From the NCBI RefSeq assembly GCF_000169435.1, contig NZ_AAYB01000001.1, positions 186,001 through 250,000 of the forward strand: a stretch of 64,000 nt of DNA. Reading direction: 5' to 3'. Origin of the DNA: Roseobacter sp. CCS2. Its GTDB lineage: Bacteria > Pseudomonadota > Alphaproteobacteria > Rhodobacterales > Rhodobacteraceae. Position numbers and translations under genes: made by a program. Of the stretch, positions 25,551 through 35,453 are shown in pieces; the first letter of the stretch is position 1, and every line of letters begins with the position of its first letter. The notes beneath the pieces are model-generated. The model was not told where the DNA came from. It ran no database searches and saw nothing but the letters and a program-made list of their open reading frames with translations.

Positions 25551-26921
25551 ATGCACCAATCCCGCCTTCGCCCGTCGCGACGCCACATGCTTTTGGGGTT
25601 TCTTGCCTCTGTGGCGCTTCCTCCGGCATGGGGTGTGGCACAGACCCAACCGCTGAACACGGCTTTGCATTTCCTGCCCGCCGGCACCGGAACGCAAGAT
25701 GGCAGCAATTGGGAAAACGCAGCATCGCTGGATCAGGTCACGCAGTTTGTCGATAAGGCAAAGCCGGGTCAGACCATCTTTTGCGGTGTCGACACAAACA
25801 CCATGCCAGTTGAATGGTCCGGACCACAGATCATTTGGAACTTGGGCGGATCACCGGCGGCACCGGCCGCCATCAACTTTGGCGCGCTGAGTAACGCAAG
25901 GCAATTTGTGTTACCGACTAACTCGGACGCACCCGCGCTTTTTCAGATGGTGGGTAACGAAACCGGACCTAACGAAAGGCCAGACGTTGGCGGCGATCCG
26001 CATGTCGTTCTGGGGCGTCAAAGCTCTCACTTGCGTATTTCAGGGCCTGTCTTTGATCGTGCCGGTGGCGATGGATTTTTTAATCTCGATGCGCGCGGCA
26101 CACTGAAAGACCTGCGCTTTTCCAATATCCACGCCCGCAATGTGGGTCGTGTGATTGAGACCGAGGAAAATACAGCCATCGAAGGGCTGACGGTCAGCGA
26201 CTGTACCGCACTTGGTATGATCCGGGGGTTTGCACGGTTCCGCGACTTATCCGACGCGGAGTTTCGTAATCTTGATCTGGATGCCGACTTTGTTGACGGC
26301 GGCGGCGGCATGGTATGCCAGATCATCAGTGTCAGCAAAGGGCGCGGGTTGAACTTTGATAACATCCGTCTTGCCAAAGCCGTGAACATGCTTGCCGCCC
26401 AAGAGCGCGGATCAACTTATATTCAAGGCGACGGTTTGGTTCTTGAAGAAGACACAGCCGATGTGCGGATTGAAAATTGCCACGCGTCCGACATGGGTGA
26501 CGGCGGGTTCGATGTGAAAACCGAAAACGTCTATATGGCCAACTGTACGACGATCCGGTGCAAACTTGGCATCCGTATCTGGAGCCACCACCCCGATAAC
26601 CTGCTTGAAAACTGCAGCATGACAGAGCCCGTCAGGCGCCCCAATAACGATGGATCATGCCTTTGGGTCGCGGGAAATGTCACTTTGCGCGACTGTAACA
26701 TGGTCGCTGTGGATGAAATGTCGCCGATCCGTTTTGGCGAGGGACGAAACAAATCAAGGGACGGTACGGTCAAGATACAAGGTGGCTCGATTACGCATAA
26801 AGAAGATGTCAGATTGGCAACCGGTTCAAGGGGTACGGTCGAGCTTGAAAATGTGCTGGTCAACGGCGTTGAAACCAGTGGCCGATATCGCTGGAATGGC
26901 TGGTGGATGCGTAGCCTTTAG
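25551..26921 (+). CDS. Exported right-handed beta-helix protein
   Basis: The 456-residue protein begins MHQSRLRPSRRHMLLGFLAS, a Tat-like signal with paired arginines and a hydrophobic stretch ending near ALPPAWGVAQ. The rest is built of repeated short strands with asparagine/cysteine turns (NIHARNVGRVIETEENTAIE, LTVSDCTALG, VYMANCTTIRCKLGIRI), as in pectate-lyase-like helices. In polysaccharide loci these are often lyases, epimerases or hydrolases acting on the polymer in the periplasm. I chose ATG 25551, five bases after the glycosyltransferase stop; an upstream frame to 25476 would overlap that gene and lacks sense. Confidence 0.82.
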   Translation: MHQSRLRPSRRHMLLGFLASVALPPAWGVAQTQPLNTALHFLPAGTGTQDGSNWENAASLDQVTQFVDKAKPGQTIFCGVDTNTMPVEWSGPQIIWNLGGSPAAPAAINFGALSNARQFVLPTNSDAPALFQMVGNETGPNERPDVGGDPHVVLGRQSSHLRISGPVFDRAGGDGFFNLDARGTLKDLRFSNIHARNVGRVIETEENTAIEGLTVSDCTALGMIRGFARFRDLSDAEFRNLDLDADFVDGGGGMVCQIISVSKGRGLNFDNIRLAKAVNMLAAQERGSTYIQGDGLVLEEDTADVRIENCHASDMGDGGFDVKTENVYMANCTTIRCKLGIRIWSHHPDNLLENCSMTEPVRRPNNDGSCLWVAGNVTLRDCNMVAVDEMSPIRFGEGRNKSRDGTVKIQGGSITHKEDVRLATGSRGTVELENVLVNGVETSGRYRWNGWWMRSL

Positions 26922-26927
26922 ACCGTT

Positions 26928-27548
26928 CTAGACATCACTCCAATTATCCGGGTCATAGTTGAACTGTTTGAAATCTTCCGCATAGAATTCCCGGATTTGG
27001 CCTGCCGCATCATCACTGATCGCAGTCACTGTTTTCTTTGATGGGTTCTTATGTGGCAAGGCGGCTGCAAACGCGATCCCTGTCATCGCAGCAAGCCGTT
27101 GCTGAAGCGGCTCTAATCCGTCCTCCAGCCGAAACACCTCTGTTTTCTCGATTGGGAACATGTGTTGGGGGCGCAGGTGATTGGAAAAAATGTAGGGGTC
27201 TTTCTCGTATCGCGCAAAGCTTTTGCGCAACCACGACTCAAAGCTTGGTTTTGGCAACAGCTTGTTTTTCAATCGTGGGCGTGTGATGCGATAGTTGTAT
27301 TCGCTCAAGGTGCGCGAAAACGGGTTCCGCGTGACACAAAAGCTGTAGTCAAAAAACGCGGGTGCAAACAACGCATCAAGCAGCTCTTTGTGGAAATGCT
27401 GCGGTACCAGCGGCAGCATATCGCGCCGGTCCTTCATATAAAGACTTTCGGGCGCATGTTCTGACATCCACGATTTGATCGATGTGCCGCCCGCCTTGGG
27501 AATATGAATAAAAAGGATCAGTTCTTTGCCAAAACGATAAGCGGGCAT
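26928..27548 (-). CDS. Sulfotransferase (sulfotransferase family 2-like)
   Basis: The protein of about 206 residues has the 5'-phosphosulfate loop HIPKAGGTSIKSW near the N-terminus and the 3'-phosphate motif CVTRNPFSRTLSEYNYR, the two PAPS-binding signatures of Golgi-type carbohydrate sulfotransferases. The C-terminal AEDFKQFNYDPDN is also typical. ATG 27548 is preceded by AGGAG with six-base spacing, so the longer frame to 27617 is rejected. It is transcribed against the beta-helix gene, six bases apart. It probably sulfates the exopolysaccharide or its lipid-linked precursor. Confidence 0.88.
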   Translation of the reverse strand: MPAYRFGKELILFIHIPKAGGTSIKSWMSEHAPESLYMKDRRDMLPLVPQHFHKELLDALFAPAFFDYSFCVTRNPFSRTLSEYNYRITRPRLKNKLLPKPSFESWLRKSFARYEKDPYIFSNHLRPQHMFPIEKTEVFRLEDGLEPLQQRLAAMTGIAFAAALPHKNPSKKTVTAISDDAAGQIREFYAEDFKQFNYDPDNWSDV

Positions 27549-27727
27549 ACCATACTCCTGCCAACCCTGACGGGCCGTTCCAATACCACTTACTAGATGC
27601 CAGAAAACCGTGGCCAACGTAACGTATTTATTAATTTTTTATGAATTTTTTGTAACAATCTTGATGACATCCCCGTCGTCTCGTGGCATTTTGCGTTCAT
27701 TGTAATTGTTATGTTGGATAATTTGTT

Positions 27728-28564
27728 TTGAAACCCGATTATATTTTCATTGGACCACATAAAAGCGGCACGACCTGGATCGACAACTATCTGCGTCACA
27801 GGGGCGATGTCTGCCTGCCAGAGGCAACAAAAGAGACGTTCTTTTTTGACAAACAGTATCACAAAGGGTGGGACTGGTACGCCTCTCTTTATGGAAAGCG
27901 CACGCCTGAACACAAAATCTGTGTCGAAGTGGCCCCGTCGCTGCTGGACAAACCAGAGGCGGCGCAGCGCGTTGCAGAAGATTTACCAAATGTGAAAGTC
28001 ATTGGCACCTTACGCAACCCGATTGACCGAGCCATCGCGCATTACTTTCACTACCTCAAAGGTGGTGAACCTGACTGGGGCTTTCGCAAAATGGCGGAAA
28101 ACCACCCGGCCATGGTCAGTAACGGATTGTACTACAAAAACCTGAATATGTGGGTCGAACTGCTGGGCCGAGATCAAGTCAGGCTGCTGAATTATCACGA
28201 TCTGAACACCAGTCCGGATGGCTATGTTCGCAAAATCTGCGACGTGCTGGACCTGCCCTATATGGCCGCAGAAGATGAGGTTCTTTATGCCCGCATTAAC
28301 GAAGACGGCGATCCGCGTTTCCGCCTGCTTGCAAAAGCAGCGCGTCGCGGTGCGCGGTCATTGCGGTCGCAAGGCATGCATTGGCTGGTGAACGCGGTAC
28401 GTCAACCAGCGGTGCGCAAGATCGTGTATGGCAAACGCCCTGACGAAACCAAACGTGAACGCCTACGCCACGAAGCGCGTGAGTTTTATCAAGAGTTCTT
28501 TGATGACTTCTCGCATCTGGATGCGGACTTCATGTTTGATACAACGACCTGGCGCACGCAGTAG
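27728..28564 (+). CDS. Sulfotransferase (heparan-type N-deacetylase/sulfotransferase-like family)
   Basis: The 278-residue protein starts KPDYIFIGPHKSGTTWIDNY, which contains the PAPS 5'-phosphate loop HKSGTTW. TLRNPIDRAIAHYFHYLKGG supplies the 3'-phosphate arginine and serine-like positions. TKETFFFDKQYHKGWDWY is shared with the paralogue at 37843. The start codon is TTG at 27728: no in-frame ATG gives the conserved N-terminus, and the ATG at 27711 is in another frame. It transfers sulfate to a sugar hydroxyl or amine, presumably of the locus polymer. A hairpin terminator follows. Confidence 0.9.
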   Translation: MKPDYIFIGPHKSGTTWIDNYLRHRGDVCLPEATKETFFFDKQYHKGWDWYASLYGKRTPEHKICVEVAPSLLDKPEAAQRVAEDLPNVKVIGTLRNPIDRAIAHYFHYLKGGEPDWGFRKMAENHPAMVSNGLYYKNLNMWVELLGRDQVRLLNYHDLNTSPDGYVRKICDVLDLPYMAAEDEVLYARINEDGDPRFRLLAKAARRGARSLRSQGMHWLVNAVRQPAVRKIVYGKRPDETKRERLRHEAREFYQEFFDDFSHLDADFMFDTTTWRTQ

Positions 28565-28591
28565 AGCGCCCATCAGATTGATCGTTTTCAG

Positions 28592-28610
28592 GGGCCGCAT
28601 CATGCGGCCC
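28592..28610. terminator. Bidirectional terminator between sulfotransferase and flippase genes
   Basis: GGGCCGCA (28592-28599) and TGCGGCCC (28603-28610) form a perfect GC-rich stem with a three-base loop. On the plus strand TTATTGTAT follows. It lies between two convergent stop codons (28564 and 28619), where a shared terminator is expected. Confidence 0.75.
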
Positions 28611-28618
28611 TTATTGTA

Positions 28619-30154
28619 TCAACTGGATTGCCCACGCCGCTTAAAAAGGCGTTTCAGAACCTGTTCTGAAAGCACCTCACCCTCTTCGCCAAAAACCGCC
28701 GGGGCCATAAAGAACAACAGCGCGTAAGTTGCCACAAAGCCCGCAACAAGCACAAACAACAGCAACGCACCTTCAACGCCAAAAGACAAAAGACCTGCTT
28801 TTGCGCCAAACAGCGCCAGCGCCATTATGGCGCCAAGGGCAGTGTATCGTACCATCCGGCGCAAGCTGGCACCTGTGCCCAGCCCGATAAACCGGTGCAC
28901 CAAACCCAACCCCATAAGATGGCAAATAACAGTCGCCACAGATACGCCAGCAGCAACCCCCCAAAGCCCGTAAGGTTGCCCGACATAAGCACCAGCGACT
29001 ACCATCGCGGCATAGCTCCATTGCCAAAAGGCCGCGATATAGACCCGTCCTGCAGCCCGCAGGATTGCGCCAACGAACTGATAAGCCGTGCGAAAGAACA
29101 AAACACTGACAAGTATTTGGAACGGCAGAATTGCAGGGCCCCATTGCGGACCCATTAAAACAAGTATGACCTCTGGTGCCGCGACAACAAGCAAGGCCGT
29201 TAACGGGATTTGGGTCATGGCGACCAAAGACAGCGCACGGTTCAGCGCACGTTGAAGCCGCGGTTTGTCATCCTGTATCGACGCCAATGTCGGGAATAAA
29301 ACCCTGTCCCCCATTTTTCCAACCAGTTGCGCACCCTGGCGCAGCAACAGATACGCGCGCGAATAATAACCCAGCGCCTCGGGGCCAAGCCAGCGACCGA
29401 TGATGAAATAGTCACCATTCTGCGCGAGGTAATTTCCGATCTGCGTCAGCGTAATACCAAAGCCAAACTCGATCATTGATGTAAACGTTGACCACCGGAA
29501 CCCGAACGCAAGGTCTTTGCGCACCGAAAAAAGGTAAAAGCCGGTTACCAAGGTCTGCTGAACAAGCTGCCCTAAAATCAAGGCCCAGGGCCCAAAGCCA
29601 AGTATCGACAGCGTGATCGCCACAGCCGCATAGCCAAAAATATAACTGAACAAGCGCATCAAGGCGATTTCGCGAAACCGCATCGACCGCTCCATCAGGG
29701 CCTCGCTGACCAGACCGGCCCCTTTGATGATGAAAAGCAACGAAAACACCTGAATAAACGGCGTCAATTCAGGCATCCGGTACAACCGCGAGATCGGTTC
29801 AGAAAGCCCATAGACAAGGCCCGCCATCAGGACACCCATGATCAGGGTCGTCACCATTCCCGTCGCAATATGATCCCGGGTCAAGGTTTTGGCCTGCACA
29901 ATAGAGGGTGCGACGCCGATCCGGCCCACAACCTCTGCAAAGGCAACAACGGTTAGGGCGGCACCAACAAGACCAAATTCAGCCGGCATCAACAGGCGGG
30001 CAAGAACCAGTAGCACAATAATTTTGAGGATGGATTCAGCACCGCCACCGGCAAACATCCACAAAAAATGCCCCATGGTGCTGCCGGTCAGTGGCTTGGC
30101 TTTGCCTGCGCTTGACTTTGACGGGTCGGACGGTTTGTCGTCAGAACCGGTCAT
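28619..30154 (-). CDS. Polysaccharide flippase (Wzx/MOP superfamily)
   Basis: The protein of about 511 residues has roughly 12-14 hydrophobic segments and the MOP-family pattern of WzxC/ExoT-like exporters: MFAGGGAESILKIIVLLVLA, LLMPAEFGLVGAALTVVAF, EALGYYSRAYLLLRQGAQLV, and DRVLFPTLASIQDDKPRL. It would turn the lipid-linked repeat unit across the inner membrane. ATG 30154 follows GAGG by seven bases and is preferred over ATG 30169. The gene is transcribed opposite to the glycosyltransferase run that begins at 30385. Confidence 0.92.
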   Translation of the reverse strand: MTGSDDKPSDPSKSSAGKAKPLTGSTMGHFLWMFAGGGAESILKIIVLLVLARLLMPAEFGLVGAALTVVAFAEVVGRIGVAPSIVQAKTLTRDHIATGMVTTLIMGVLMAGLVYGLSEPISRLYRMPELTPFIQVFSLLFIIKGAGLVSEALMERSMRFREIALMRLFSYIFGYAAVAITLSILGFGPWALILGQLVQQTLVTGFYLFSVRKDLAFGFRWSTFTSMIEFGFGITLTQIGNYLAQNGDYFIIGRWLGPEALGYYSRAYLLLRQGAQLVGKMGDRVLFPTLASIQDDKPRLQRALNRALSLVAMTQIPLTALLVVAAPEVILVLMGPQWGPAILPFQILVSVLFFRTAYQFVGAILRAAGRVYIAAFWQWSYAAMVVAGAYVGQPYGLWGVAAGVSVATVICHLMGLGLVHRFIGLGTGASLRRMVRYTALGAIMALALFGAKAGLLSFGVEGALLLFVLVAGFVATYALLFFMAPAVFGEEGEVLSEQVLKRLFKRRGQSS

Positions 30155-30384
30155 GTCTGTGCCTCGCATGGGATCAGCTTAAAAAATGTGCAAAATGAAA
30201 ATATCATGGGACGATCAGCAACAGTACGCTCAGAAAAGATGATTGAAAACAAAAGCAATTTTAGAACAGTTGCGTCTGCCGCCGGGAAGAGTCAATACTA
30301 ACGTACACGAAGCTGTTTTACGTGCAATTTTTTGAAGAAGCCGACACCGCAGTTGGTTTGAAGAGTTTTTGTTAGGTCGCCATT

Positions 30385-31521
30385 ATGACACCAGCGGATT
30401 TGCTGTCTCCAGATGATGTCGTGCATTTCTATCTGCCGTCCTTTGCGGGCGGTGGCGCTGAAAGGTTCTTTATACGGATCGCCAATCAGATCGCCTCTGG
30501 CGGACGGCCCGTCAACTTTATCGTCAATCATGAAACCGGGCCGTTGCGCGATTTACTGTCAGACGCAGTGAATGTGCAGGTTCTGGGCGTGGCAAAGGCA
30601 TCGCTGGCAGTACCGCGGCTGGTCACTTACATAAAAAAGCACAAACCAAAGGTGCTGATTTCGGCGCTGACCCGCACCAATCTTGCCGCACTTCTTAGCG
30701 CGCGCATTGCAAAGGTCGGCACTCGCGTGATTGTTTGCGAACGCAACCAGTACAGCGCCCTGTTGCGCGAGCTTGATCCAGTGCGGCAATCGGTGATGAC
30801 ATGGTTTGTGCGGCGGCTTTATCCCACAGCGCATGCTGTGATCGGCAACACCGCCGAAGTGACGCAGGATATCGCGCGGGTTGCCCGCCTTAAGCCGCAA
30901 CAGACCGGGATTATCTACAATGCCGCCCCCGACGCCAACCAGATTGAGGCGGCACGCGCGGTCAGTGTGGTTCACCCTTGGCTGGCGGATGACGCACCAG
31001 TGGCCGTGGCCATTGGCAGACTTATGCCTCAAAAAGATTATCCTACCATGCTTGGCGCGGTGGCCCAGGCGACACAACCTTTGCGTTTGCTTGTGCTTGG
31101 CGAAGGACCAGAGCAGGAAAAGCTTGAACAAACGGCGCGTGATCTTGGCATCGCTGACCGTGTGGCATTTCTGGGCTTTCAGATGGACCGTTTCGCTTAT
31201 CTGGTGGGGGCCGATGTTTTTCTGCTCAGCTCGCGCACCGAAGGTTTTCCCAACGCTTTGATTGAAGCCGTCGCAGCAGGCATTCCCGCCGTGTCCACCG
31301 ATTGCGCAGGTGGCGGCGCGCGCGAAATTATGGGGCGGGAATTTCCAGATCGTATCGTTCCTGTCGCTGACACACAGGCAATGGCGGCTGCCATTGATCA
31401 GGTCCTCGCAACCCGACAAACGGCAGCAGCCACCCAAGACCGCCAGCGCATTGCGAATATCGCGGCGCGTTACCAAATCAGCGAAATTGCTGATGCTTTT
31501 CTGGCAAAGGCCGCAACATGA
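30385..31521 (+). CDS. Glycosyltransferase family 4
   Basis: The 378-residue GT-B enzyme has an N-terminal FYLPSFAGGGAERFFIRIAN acceptor-domain loop and a donor domain with VAIGRLMPQKDYPTML and LSSRTEGFPNALIEAVAAG, the E-x7-E nucleotide-sugar motif. It resembles the GT at 32804 and probably adds a sugar to the lipid-linked unit. It is the first gene of the tightly packed run glycosyltransferase-ligase-glycosyltransferase, and overlaps the next gene by ATGA. Confidence 0.92.
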   Translation: MTPADLLSPDDVVHFYLPSFAGGGAERFFIRIANQIASGGRPVNFIVNHETGPLRDLLSDAVNVQVLGVAKASLAVPRLVTYIKKHKPKVLISALTRTNLAALLSARIAKVGTRVIVCERNQYSALLRELDPVRQSVMTWFVRRLYPTAHAVIGNTAEVTQDIARVARLKPQQTGIIYNAAPDANQIEAARAVSVVHPWLADDAPVAVAIGRLMPQKDYPTMLGAVAQATQPLRLLVLGEGPEQEKLEQTARDLGIADRVAFLGFQMDRFAYLVGADVFLLSSRTEGFPNALIEAVAAGIPAVSTDCAGGGAREIMGREFPDRIVPVADTQAMAAAIDQVLATRQTAAATQDRQRIANIAARYQISEIADAFLAKAAT

Positions 31522-32807
31522 GAACGGTTTTCCGCATATTGGAGTTTGCAATCGCACTCTTTGGATTGTTCTTCATGACCGGGTCTTTGACCACGTATCT
31601 GACACCACAGGATGCCGAAACAGCGCCGTTGGTGCAGCTGATTGGCGCGTCCCTAGGTGTCTTTGCGATACTCGTATTGGTCAGCAACCGTGGTGCCGTC
31701 TCACGGATACTCGCCGAATATTGGCTCGCCCTCCTGCCTGTCGGCTTTGCGATTGTGTCGCTTGCCTGGTCAGAAGACCTGGCATTGACACTGCGGCGCG
31801 CTGGCGGGTTAAGTTTGACCACAGCCTTTGCATTCTGGTTGGCACTTCGGTTCAATCCGGCCGAAATTTTTCGTCTGGTGGTGCTGACAGCCGTAACAGT
31901 CATACTCGCCAATTACCTCTATATCCTGCAAGAGCCATCCCGCGGCATTCACCAATCCTATGATCTTGTTGGCGCGCAGCATGCGGGCTCTTGGCGGGGG
32001 CTGTTCGGTCACAAAAATGACTTTGGACGGGTGATTGCGTTTGTTGCGTCAATTCTGTTGGTGGGTTTTGCACTAGGCAAAGGTCAAAAATACTTGCGCT
32101 GGTTGGCCATGCCGCTCGCCGGGCTTGTGGTTTTGCTTATCATCAAGACCAGTTCGTCTCAGGCGGTGCTTTTGGGTGCCGCAGTGCCTGTCATCATGGC
32201 AGTGTTTCTAGGCATGCGGTCTATGTCAGCACCGGCGCGATCACTGGTTTTGATTATTGCCTTGCCATTCGCGGTGATTGGGCTGCTTTCAGCACAGCTG
32301 CTTTTTGAATACCTTCTGGGTCTTCTGGGGCGCGACGCCACACTGACCGGACGCACAATCATTTGGGAAGGTGTGTTCATCGCCCTTGGCGGCAATGTAG
32401 TTGCGGGCGGCGGATACGGTGCCGGATGGCAGGTCGTGGGCCCGCAACTGACGGCGTTGACCGGGTTTGAGGTTGGGCATGCGCATAACGGCTTTCTGGA
32501 TCTTGCCGTCGATATTGGTGTTGTCGGTCTTGGCATGACCTTGGTCTTTATGATGTGGCTGGGCAGCTTTGCGTTCAGCAATCTGATGCGCGGCCATAAT
32601 CCAGAACTGTCAGCGATTGCGCTGACGGTCGTTGTTTTTTCGTTGATCGGCAACGTCGCAGGTTCATTCCTGCTACAACACAACAGCATCTTCTGGGTGC
32701 TGGCCGTCGCCACATTCGCCAAGCTCAAAGAAAGAGAACGGGCCGCCAAAGGTGCCATGGACCGCGACGATACGGATTACGCTACAGCGTTCTTGCGTCC
32801 ATCATGA
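31518..32807 (+). CDS. O-antigen ligase/polymerase family protein (Wzy or WaaL-like)
   Basis: The 429-residue integral membrane protein has about ten hydrophobic helices. The signature lies near the C-terminal third: GHAHNGFLDLAVDIGVVGLG, the conserved H-x-H-N-G of the Wzy_C/ligase family, after a large periplasmic loop with LLGRDATLTGRTIIWEG. It would polymerise flipped repeat units or ligate the chain. Inside an exopolysaccharide locus with Wza and a co-polymerase, a Wzy polymerase role is more likely. It overlaps both neighbours by four bases. Confidence 0.9.
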   Translation: MRTVFRILEFAIALFGLFFMTGSLTTYLTPQDAETAPLVQLIGASLGVFAILVLVSNRGAVSRILAEYWLALLPVGFAIVSLAWSEDLALTLRRAGGLSLTTAFAFWLALRFNPAEIFRLVVLTAVTVILANYLYILQEPSRGIHQSYDLVGAQHAGSWRGLFGHKNDFGRVIAFVASILLVGFALGKGQKYLRWLAMPLAGLVVLLIIKTSSSQAVLLGAAVPVIMAVFLGMRSMSAPARSLVLIIALPFAVIGLLSAQLLFEYLLGLLGRDATLTGRTIIWEGVFIALGGNVVAGGGYGAGWQVVGPQLTALTGFEVGHAHNGFLDLAVDIGVVGLGMTLVFMMWLGSFAFSNLMRGHNPELSAIALTVVVFSLIGNVAGSFLLQHNSIFWVLAVATFAKLKERERAAKGAMDRDDTDYATAFLRPS

Positions 32808-33991
32808 CTATGACACCGCAACTTTCCGCCAATATTAGGCCTGATGACACGCTAGCCCTAGGCCAACGGATCAGCTTTCTGATCAACTCAATGGAGGGTG
32901 GCGGCGCTGAACGCGCAATGGCAAATCTGCTCTCTCATCTACAAAGCGCGCTGGCTGAACAAACCGTTGAGCTTATTTTGCTTGATGATTTACCCCGAAA
33001 ACAGGATCTGCCTGAAAACCTGCGTATCGTGACACTTGATGGGCGCGGGAAAATGGGGCGAAGCCTGTCAGAGCTGCGCCGATATTGGACATCACCTGAC
33101 AACCGACCGGACGTCTGTGTCAGTTATCTCGCGCGCGCGAATGTCGTGAATGTCTGGTTGGCCCGGCGCTTTGGCCACCGCGCGTTGATTAGCGAACGGG
33201 TTCACACGTCCAGCCATCTGGCTGGCGCGCGCGCTGCACCTCTTCTTAAATTCATCACGCGCAGAACCTATCCAAGGGCTGATCATGTGATTGCCGTAAG
33301 CGGCGGTGTGTCCGAGGATCTATCCGAAAACTACGGCGTTTCACCGGATATAATATCGGTCATTGGAAACCCGATCGACAGTGATCGGTTGCAAGCATTG
33401 GCCGCAGAACCACCTGCCCTGTCACTGCCAAATGACTATTTTCTTGGCGTGGGCCGCCTTGTGGCCAATAAGAACTTTGCACTGACGCTGGATGCACTTG
33501 CCACCGTGCCTAACGCGCCTTCGCTGGTCATTCTGGGTCATGGCCCGGAAGAAGGCGCATTGCGGGCGCAGGCAGAACGGCTGGGGATTACCGCGCGCGT
33601 GATCTTTGCCGGGTTCATCGAAAACCCCTATCCGGTCATGGCGAAAGCGCGCGCGCTCGTCTCAGCCTCGCGGGCAGAAGGTTTTCCCAATACGCTCATC
33701 GAAGCAATGACACTTGGCTGTCCCGTGATCGCAACAGATTGCCCATCCGGCCCGGCGGAAGTACTTGAAATGACGGCAGAAAAAGGGCCGCCATGGCCGG
33801 CCTCAGCGCATGGTTTGCTGGTGGCAATGGAGGATGACACGGCACTGGCGTCGGCGATCAAAACACTTTGTGATGATACCGCACAGCAGGATTATGCTGC
33901 CCGCGCCGCCAAAAGAGCGGCCGATTTCGGGCATGACGCGGTCATAGCAGCATACATGAACCTTTTATCGCGGTATGCAGCCCATGATTGA
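32804..33991 (+). CDS. Glycosyltransferase family 4
   Basis: The 395-residue enzyme has FLINSMEGGGAERAMANLLS at the N-terminus (GT-B acceptor side) and YFLGVGRLVANKNFALTL plus SASRAEGFPNTLIEAMTLG (E-x7-E donor motif) in the C-terminal half. It is a paralogue of the protein at 30385. It is translationally coupled to the ligase gene. Its end overlaps only the unused upstream part of the Wza frame. Confidence 0.92.
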   Translation: MTMTPQLSANIRPDDTLALGQRISFLINSMEGGGAERAMANLLSHLQSALAEQTVELILLDDLPRKQDLPENLRIVTLDGRGKMGRSLSELRRYWTSPDNRPDVCVSYLARANVVNVWLARRFGHRALISERVHTSSHLAGARAAPLLKFITRRTYPRADHVIAVSGGVSEDLSENYGVSPDIISVIGNPIDSDRLQALAAEPPALSLPNDYFLGVGRLVANKNFALTLDALATVPNAPSLVILGHGPEEGALRAQAERLGITARVIFAGFIENPYPVMAKARALVSASRAEGFPNTLIEAMTLGCPVIATDCPSGPAEVLEMTAEKGPPWPASAHGLLVAMEDDTALASAIKTLCDDTAQQDYAARAAKRAADFGHDAVIAAYMNLLSRYAAHD

Positions 33992-34112
33992 AAATGCCGC
34001 CATCGCGCGTTTCCTCATTATAATGCGGGGCGAATCATGCAATAATGTAATGGTAAGACCCGCTAAGCTCCGATTTATTAAGGACAACTTAGTTCGTTCA
34101 GGAATTGTACAA

Positions 34113-35321
34113 ATGAAATTTGGTTTTAGTTATCCATGGGCGCTGTCCATCTTGCTATCGGCTTTTGTCTGGCTTGGCGCACCTGCTTCGGCACAAGACA
34201 ATTACCCAATCGGGCCGGGCGATGTGCTTGAAATATCCTTCTTGTCTAACCCCACTTTTGATCGCCGCGTGCAGGTCGGGATCGACGGCAGCGTTTTTCT
34301 ACCGCTGATTGGCGAACTGAATGTCCGCGACCAAAGCATCAACAACCTGCGCGAGCGTGTCGCCGATTTGATGGCTGGCTCGGTCTTTCGTGAACGCGAA
34401 GGCAGCGAATTTGTCTTGGTGTCCGTCGACTCTGATGAGGTCATTCTGGAAGTCGCTGAATACCGTCCCATTTTTGTTGATGGTGCCGTTAATTCACCCG
34501 GTCAGCAGTCGTTTTTGGTTGGCATGACCGCACGCCAGGCGATTGCAGGCGCACGTGGTTTGGTCAATGAGATGCAGGTCACACCCAGCCAGTCAGAGGT
34601 GCGCAACCACCCTCGTGTTCTGATGGCTGATCTTGTCGGCGTCTTGGCCGAAATGGCAGTTTACGAGGCCATTCTGAACAATACAGGCGAAATTGATTTC
34701 ACCGAGATTGAGCGCCTGAATGCGCCCGAACAACTGATCAACAACGCCATCGGGTTGGCCCGCAGCCAGCTTGCGACCTCAAGTGACATTCTGACAGAAG
34801 AGCTTTCTTTTTTGGACACCAGCGTGCTGGAAGCAGAGGCACGGATCATTTCTGCCTTGCGCCATGAAGAATCCGTCACCGGCATCGTCGAAACCGAAGA
34901 GGCCGAGGTCACGCGTATCGAAGGTCTTGTCGCGCGCAGGCTGGCATCAAGCGAACTGCTGACCCAAACCCGCCGCCTGTACCTGCAAGCCATTGATCGG
35001 CTGGGCAATGTGCAGGCAGACCGGCTCGAGGCCGAGGCTGATCGCCGCCAGCTGGTGCTTGAACGCAATCAGGCGGTCCGCGAACGTGCGCTTGAAATAC
35101 AAGCACGTTTGCAAGAATTGTCGCAGCAGGCATCACAATTGCGGGTGCGAATTGAATTAACCTCGGTTGGGCCGGTGACCTTGGATGGCAACGAAACCGC
35201 CACTGTTGCACCGCGCATTGTGATTTTCCGGCAAATTGCCGGACAGGCCCAGGAAATTGATGCCCAACCTGAAACGCCACTCATCCCTGGGGATGTCGTG
35301 AACGTCAGCTTGCGCAACTGA
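34113..35321 (+). CDS. Polysaccharide export protein, Wza-like, non-lipoprotein
   Basis: The protein of about 402 residues starts with a signal peptide (MKFGFSYPWALSILLSAFVW, cleavage near APASAQ) and then the polysaccharide export domain: NYPIGPGDVLEISFLSNPTF, followed by the SLBB-like VFVDGAVNSPGQQ-type strand region. A long coiled coil rich in E, A and R fills the C-terminal half. There is no lipobox cysteine, unlike E. coli Wza. ATG 34113 follows AGGAA by eight bases; the frame open from 33975 would add 46 unlikely residues. It should form the outer-membrane or periplasmic channel together with the co-polymerase encoded next. Confidence 0.88.
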   Translation: MKFGFSYPWALSILLSAFVWLGAPASAQDNYPIGPGDVLEISFLSNPTFDRRVQVGIDGSVFLPLIGELNVRDQSINNLRERVADLMAGSVFREREGSEFVLVSVDSDEVILEVAEYRPIFVDGAVNSPGQQSFLVGMTARQAIAGARGLVNEMQVTPSQSEVRNHPRVLMADLVGVLAEMAVYEAILNNTGEIDFTEIERLNAPEQLINNAIGLARSQLATSSDILTEELSFLDTSVLEAEARIISALRHEESVTGIVETEEAEVTRIEGLVARRLASSELLTQTRRLYLQAIDRLGNVQADRLEAEADRRQLVLERNQAVRERALEIQARLQELSQQASQLRVRIELTSVGPVTLDGNETATVAPRIVIFRQIAGQAQEIDAQPETPLIPGDVVNVSLRN

Positions 35322-35453
35322 AAGCAAACCAAAGGTCAGCAGCGGCGCCAATTTGAATGGCGCAAGCTGACCATAGTAACGAGTTAGATTAGATCGGTCG
35401 GTCCGCTGCGGCACAGAGCCCAAGACATTTGACCGACTTAAAGGAGAAGCCCG

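Noticed and set aside
27593-27913. Minus-strand frame between the two sulfotransferases
   Set aside because: It overlaps the conserved start of the 27728 sulfotransferase and has no recognisable content.
30559-31557. Minus-strand frame of 332 codons opposite the glycosyltransferase at 30385
   Set aside because: The plus-strand frame has complete GT4 motifs; the opposite frame is rich in Cys/His and unrecognisable, as expected for an antisense shadow.
35345-35363. GCGCCA/TGGCGC hairpin after the Wza gene as a terminator
   Set aside because: The stem is only six bases with a seven-base loop and no following T-run, and the co-polymerase gene continues the operon.
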